Source: Flavimaricola sp. (GTDB lineage: Bacteria > Pseudomonadota > Alphaproteobacteria > Rhodobacterales > Rhodobacteraceae). From it: 64,000 bases of DNA. The stretch spans positions 31,493 through 95,492 of the forward strand of contig JAQWWH010000041.1 of NCBI GenBank assembly GCA_029255105.1, in the 5' to 3' direction. How positions within the stretch are numbered: position 1 is the first letter of the stretch; each line of letters opens with the position of its first letter. Below, piece by piece: positions 59,646 to 64,000 of this stretch. Under the pieces are notes generated by a model. That model saw nothing but the letters and a program-made list of their open reading frames with translations, did no database searches and had not been told where the DNA came from. A program made the position numbers and the translations under genes.

Positions 59646-60404
59646 ATGAGCACTAGCCTAAAGGCAAAAGTAATAAGCCTTGCAAGCGCAGTCGAAAGGC
59701 GTTCCGCCGTTTTCGAATGTCTATCGCAAAGAACCGATTTGGACTGGACGTTTTTCAACGCTTTGGGGCCACATGATGACCCTCCGCTCGGGTCATGTGA
59801 GAAAGATCAGATTTCGAGGTTTGGCCGCCCTTTGACAGTCTCTGAAATCGGATGCTTCAAGAGCCACTATCAAATCCTGCTTGATCATTCACTCCAAGAC
59901 AAAGACGCATGGCTCCTTGTTCTAGAAGATGACATTTGGATCGATCCAAGCTTTGACATCCAAGAAGTCCTGGATTTTTGCAACAAGAACAAGATCGATT
60001 ATTGTCGGCTTTTCGCAAAGTCCTACAAGGCGGCAAGGGTCATCGGCTGGATTTCAGGTTTCAGGCAGATCATTCGCTTCAAAACGGACCCCTATGGAGC
60101 ACAGGCCTACCTCATCAATATTTCCGGAGCAAAGACAATTGTTAGCGGATTGACGAAGATCGTTTTTCCTATTGATGACGAATTGGGCAGGTTCTGGCGG
60201 CATGACCTTCCCCCCTTTTCAGTGTTCCCTTTTCCAGTCGTCGAGAGAAATGCTGTGTCGCAGATTGAGGCCCATCGAAACCAAAGCAACACGACACGAA
60301 TATACTGGAGGATTGACCTGTTATCTTTCAGGATCGCTGAGAAAATTCGCAAGACGATCTACAATCTCCGCCTCGACTTTGGACAAGGTCTGGGGCCCCA
60401 ATGA
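59646..60404 (+). CDS. Glycosyltransferase family 25 (LPS/LOS-type)
   Basis: 252 aa; KVISLASAVERRSAVFECL; VSEIGCFKSHYQILLDH; WLLVLEDDIWIDPSF; lower GC. Confidence 0.87.
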   Translation: MSTSLKAKVISLASAVERRSAVFECLSQRTDLDWTFFNALGPHDDPPLGSCEKDQISRFGRPLTVSEIGCFKSHYQILLDHSLQDKDAWLLVLEDDIWIDPSFDIQEVLDFCNKNKIDYCRLFAKSYKAARVIGWISGFRQIIRFKTDPYGAQAYLINISGAKTIVSGLTKIVFPIDDELGRFWRHDLPPFSVFPFPVVERNAVSQIEAHRNQSNTTRIYWRIDLLSFRIAEKIRKTIYNLRLDFGQGLGPQ

Positions 60405-61273
60405 TCGCTGTTGTCGTCGCCTCGCTCGGTCGTCCCGACAACGTGGCGATGCTGTTGGATCGGCTAGCTTTACAGACGCAACTGCCTTCCCAGGTGGTGT
60501 TGTCCCTGGAATCGGATGCCGACGCGCCCCCCGAGGCCGATTATCCATTCATTGTGGACCGCATCTTTGGCACACGAGGCACATCCGTCCAACGCAACCG
60601 TGGCCTCGACCTGCTCTCGCCCGACGCCGATATCGTGGTCTTCTACGACGACGATTTCGTCCCGTCGCGCTTTGCCCTCGAAGGGATCGACCGGTTCTTT
60701 ACCGCGCATCCGGATATCTCGGGGGCATCGGGTCTCGTCCTGAAGGATGGGATCAAAGGTCCCGGCATATCGCCGGCCGAAGCCGTCCACATCATGGACA
60801 ATGCGGACGCGATGGGCAATTCTGACAGTACCCGAATACTGAAGGCCGTCGATGGGCTCTATGGCTGCAACATGGCCTTTCAGGTTGATCGTATTGCGGG
60901 CCTGCGCTTCGACGAGAGCCTGCCCCTATATGGCTGGTTCGAGGATCTCGATTTCGGGGGGCAGGTCAAAAGTCCGATCGTGCAAACGGATGCCTTTGTC
61001 GGCGTGCATTGCGGTGAAAAACGAGGACGGGAGAAGAACGGGCGGCGACTGGGCTACAGTCAGATTGCCAATCCTGTCTACCTCGCCCGCAAAGGAACCA
61101 TGAAACGGCGCTATGCGCTCCGCGCTATCCTGGGTCGGGTGGCGATGAACCACATGCGGTTGTTTCGACCTGAACCGTGGATCGACAGGCCCGGTCGTGC
61201 GGTCGGCAATTGGATAGCCGTGTTTGATCTAGTGATCGGACGATGCCAACCAAACCGCATTCTCGACCTATGA
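60401..61273 (+). CDS. Glycosyltransferase family 2
   Basis: 290 aa; VVVASLGRPDNVAMLLDRLALQT; ADIVVFYDDDFVPSRFALEGIDRFF. Confidence 0.88.
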   Translation: MIAVVVASLGRPDNVAMLLDRLALQTQLPSQVVLSLESDADAPPEADYPFIVDRIFGTRGTSVQRNRGLDLLSPDADIVVFYDDDFVPSRFALEGIDRFFTAHPDISGASGLVLKDGIKGPGISPAEAVHIMDNADAMGNSDSTRILKAVDGLYGCNMAFQVDRIAGLRFDESLPLYGWFEDLDFGGQVKSPIVQTDAFVGVHCGEKRGREKNGRRLGYSQIANPVYLARKGTMKRRYALRAILGRVAMNHMRLFRPEPWIDRPGRAVGNWIAVFDLVIGRCQPNRILDL

Positions 61274-62511
61274 CGAGCACAGCCCAAAGTAAAATATTGA
61301 ACCGCAAAAACGACATTCTTCTTGTCGGCGCAACCTATAGCGAAAATACGGGTGACGGAGTGATCGCGGACTGCCTTGAATGGGCTGTTCACCAAACCTC
61401 ACCAGGTTTGACGATCAAACACCTAGACTTGGCCGGCCGCACAAAGGTTGGTGTAAAATCTGTCTACGGCCGCGAGTTGATCCTAAGGTTGGTGGATCGC
61501 CTTCCATCTTCCATCGGACAATGGGTTGTCTCGGTCGGCCTGCGACGGCTCTTAAGAAGACTTCGGCCCGATTGGATTCGGTGGGTCGGCGAAGCAGACG
61601 CTGTTATCATATCGGGTGGCCAACTCTTCTCAGACGCCAATCTGAACTTTCCACTAAAGATCGGTCAACTAGCGGATGTCTGCCGTAATTCGGGCATACC
61701 TCTGTCGGTTGCCTCGGCGGGTGTTTCTCAAGACTGGTCACAAAAGGGGAAAAAGCTGTTCACCGAACTGGCTGACTGCGACCTACGTTTTTTGGGCTTT
61801 AGGGATCAAACTTCAATTAACAACTGGATGCAGCAGTTTGGAAGTCGCGGGCCAGGACCCGTATTGGTGCGCGATCCCGGCCTACTGGCAAAGGAATGCT
61901 ATGGCATTCCCGCCTCGACCGAGGAGAAGCCGCCCATCGGAATTGGGATCGCCTCAGCCATGATCCTCGCTCATCATTCGGATGAGGTTATCGCCGGTGC
62001 AGGCCGCCATTCGTCACAGGCAGCATTGTTCGATTTCTTCAGGTCTTCGACGCTAGCCTTGAACGCCCAAGGCCATGGCGTCTGCCTGTTTTGCAACGGC
62101 GCCACTGAAGACGCGGCCTTTCTGAAAGAACTGTCGCTGGACCCCGCCATTGCCAAAGCTGAAAGCATCGGCAAGGTCGAGATCGCGCCCATTCCCCGAA
62201 CCGGGAGGGAGTTGGCTCAGATTGTTGCAGGCTGCGGCCTGATCATGGCCCACCGTCTCCACGCCTGTGTGCTGGGCTATTCCTTCGGTCGTCCTGTCGT
62301 AGGTTTGAGTTGGGACACAAAGTTGCGGTCCTTTTTCGCATCGGTGGATCTGTCTGAGCATGTGATCACCCAAGCCGTGGTTCTTGAACACGACGTCGTG
62401 GCGGCGGTAGAAGCGGCCCTGTGCAAAGGGGTCGATGTAGAAGCGCGTGACAAGATCATCGCTGAGTGCCGTGCCGGCATCGCCTCTGTTCTTGAGGCCA
62501 CACTCGCATGA
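61270..62511 (+). CDS. Polysaccharide pyruvyl transferase family protein
   Basis: NDILLVGATYSENTGDGVIADCLEWAV; DAVIISGGQLFSDANLNFPLKIGQLADVCRNSGIPLSVASAGVS; GLIMAHRLHACVLGYSFGRPVVGLSWDTKLRSFF. Confidence 0.87.
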   Translation: MTSTAQSKILNRKNDILLVGATYSENTGDGVIADCLEWAVHQTSPGLTIKHLDLAGRTKVGVKSVYGRELILRLVDRLPSSIGQWVVSVGLRRLLRRLRPDWIRWVGEADAVIISGGQLFSDANLNFPLKIGQLADVCRNSGIPLSVASAGVSQDWSQKGKKLFTELADCDLRFLGFRDQTSINNWMQQFGSRGPGPVLVRDPGLLAKECYGIPASTEEKPPIGIGIASAMILAHHSDEVIAGAGRHSSQAALFDFFRSSTLALNAQGHGVCLFCNGATEDAAFLKELSLDPAIAKAESIGKVEIAPIPRTGRELAQIVAGCGLIMAHRLHACVLGYSFGRPVVGLSWDTKLRSFFASVDLSEHVITQAVVLEHDVVAAVEAALCKGVDVEARDKIIAECRAGIASVLEATLA

Positions 62512-63773
62512 TGGACGTCCCAGCGACCTTTAATGGACGGGTGATCATGGTCCACGACTCCTGCGTCGCGCGCGGTGGAGCGACTGCGATGGCCTTGCTG
62601 GCCACGCGTTTGCTGAGAGAGCGTGACGTGTCAGTGGTTTTTGTCACAGGCGACACGGGAGAGAATGAATACCTACGATCGCATGGCGTCGAAGTGGTCA
62701 GCTTTGGTGGGACGCCACTTTTGCAGGGCAGTCGTATTGCGACAGCGCGCAACGGCTTATGGAACTCTAGGGCTAGGGCCTTCCTGGCCCATTGGATTGC
62801 CCAGAATGGTCGGCCGGATGACGTATGGCACCTGCATAACTGGTCACAGATCTGGTCACCGTCGATATTTTCGGCTTTGGCCCCGGTCATGCGGCGCTTG
62901 GTGGTCCACGCCCATGACTATTTCAACGCCTGCCCAAACGGCACCTTTTATGATTATCAGCTCGAAGAGGTCTGCCGACGCGTTCCGCTTTCGGCGTCAT
63001 GCCTCACCACGAATTGTGATAGACGAAGTGCGTTGCAAAAGGTGTGGCGCTCGGGGCGACAGGCTCTGCTCGGGCGGACCTTTACCACTGCCGATGCACC
63101 GCCGCTTCTGCTGATCCACCCAGGAATGGCACCGGCGTTTCTTCGCTCCGGATTTTGCGCGGATCGGATGCCTGTGCTTCGTAACCCCAGTACGCCATTC
63201 ACCGACAAACGCATTGCCGCCGAACACAACAAGACGCTCGTATACATCGGGCGCCTGGACCAGGAGAAAGGCGCAGTTCAATTGGCCCGGGCGGCAGCAA
63301 TGGCAAAGGTCCCCTTGAAGGTGATCGGGAGCGGGCCGGAAGAGGCCGCTATCGCATTGGCCAACCCGGAAGCACAGCTGACCGGCTGGCAGAACCACAC
63401 CCAGATCCGCGAGCATGTCGCAGGGGCACGGGCACTGATCATGCCGTCGCTCTACCCCGAACCCTTTGGCCTCGTCGCCGTTGAGGCGATGGGGTCAGGG
63501 CTTCCAGTAGTAGCGTCCCATACCGCCTTACTGGCGCCGGAAATCGTGGCAAGCGGCTCTGGTTGGTCGGTAGATGTCAGGGATGTCGATGGTTTATCCA
63601 ACATACTGCGCACCGTAGCCGACGCCCCTGCCAGAGATATCGCCGAAAAGAGCCTGAATGCATTCTCGTCCTCCAGATTACTCGCATCGACTCCTGAGGC
63701 ATGGTGCGACGAACTGTTGGGCATATATCGGCGCGCTCAGGGCAACAGGCGGGCGGACGGGCGATCCGAGTGA
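62508..63773 (+). CDS. Glycosyltransferase (GT4/group 1)
   Basis: 421 aa; LVVHAHDYFNACPNGTFYDYQ; LVYIGRLDQEKGAVQLARAAAMAKVPLKVIGSGPEE; LIMPSLYPEPFGLVAVEAMGSGLPVVAS. Confidence 0.9.
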   Translation: MMDVPATFNGRVIMVHDSCVARGGATAMALLATRLLRERDVSVVFVTGDTGENEYLRSHGVEVVSFGGTPLLQGSRIATARNGLWNSRARAFLAHWIAQNGRPDDVWHLHNWSQIWSPSIFSALAPVMRRLVVHAHDYFNACPNGTFYDYQLEEVCRRVPLSASCLTTNCDRRSALQKVWRSGRQALLGRTFTTADAPPLLLIHPGMAPAFLRSGFCADRMPVLRNPSTPFTDKRIAAEHNKTLVYIGRLDQEKGAVQLARAAAMAKVPLKVIGSGPEEAAIALANPEAQLTGWQNHTQIREHVAGARALIMPSLYPEPFGLVAVEAMGSGLPVVASHTALLAPEIVASGSGWSVDVRDVDGLSNILRTVADAPARDIAEKSLNAFSSSRLLASTPEAWCDELLGIYRRAQGNRRADGRSE

Positions 63774-63929
63774 ACGGAACGCGTCTAAAGTTCCAGTTTC
63801 CGGGACGCTTGCTCCGAGGATTGCTGGCAAGGGGCCCCGCACGCCGTTTGGCATGCATGATGCGGCCGCCACAGAGCCCCTAATTTCAAGATAGCGCACG
63901 GCTGGAAACGTCTCAGTGTGTAAAACGTA

Positions 63930-63955
63930 AAAAGCGCAGCCTGAGCTGCGCTTTT
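63930..63955 (+). terminator. Terminator hairpin after glycan operon
   Basis: aaaagcgcagc-CTGA-gctgcgctttt; 11-bp perfect stem, 4-nt loop, A/T-tailed on both sides (possibly bidirectional). Confidence 0.88.
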
Positions 63956-64000
63956 CAATGCTTTAGCTAAACGAGCTGTAAATACCAGCTTAACGCTTGG

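Overview
GC-rich alphaproteobacterial chromosomal segment, most likely Rhodobacteraceae (inferred from gene content and order: ispDF / dusB(nifR3)-ntrB-ntrC-ntrY-ntrX-trkA-trkH-hfq-hflX, MttB, DUF6456/DUF6477 pair). It is mostly core metabolism and regulation. Left to right: a pst phosphate-uptake operon with phoR; a Cys/Met PLP enzyme, gamma carbonic anhydrase, gmk and yicC; class II DAHP synthase; a GlxA-type AraC regulator; a Liv-type ABC operon carrying two extra small ORFs; a penicillin-acylase family enzyme; hflX/hfq/trkHA/ntrXYCB/dusB; ispDF/pgpA/cinA; an MmgE/PrpD protein; hpt; two c-type cytochromes; lipA; an orphan TadG-like protein; a CysE-like acyltransferase convergent with a DUF6456 regulator (candidate GafA-type activator of gene transfer agents); an MttB-family methyltransferase; guaA; two EamA transporters; a FadL-like porin; metA; ppk2; and a lower-GC four-gene glycan operon at the right end. 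No CRISPR array, tRNA, rRNA, transposase or integrase was recognised. The most interesting signals are non-coding or small. (i) CtrA-like TTAM-N7-TTAA boxes lie upstream of both the DUF6456/GafA-like gene and the glycan operon. (ii) The DUF6456/DUF6477 intergenic region also holds a perfect DnaA box, a near-perfect one and a 12-bp inverted repeat. (iii) Two perfect 22-bp palindromes lie between mttB and guaA. (iv) A 26-bp perfect palindrome lies between the cytochrome genes. (v) A 40-codon membrane microprotein is translationally coupled between livG and livF. All family calls come from reading the translations by eye; no database search was run.
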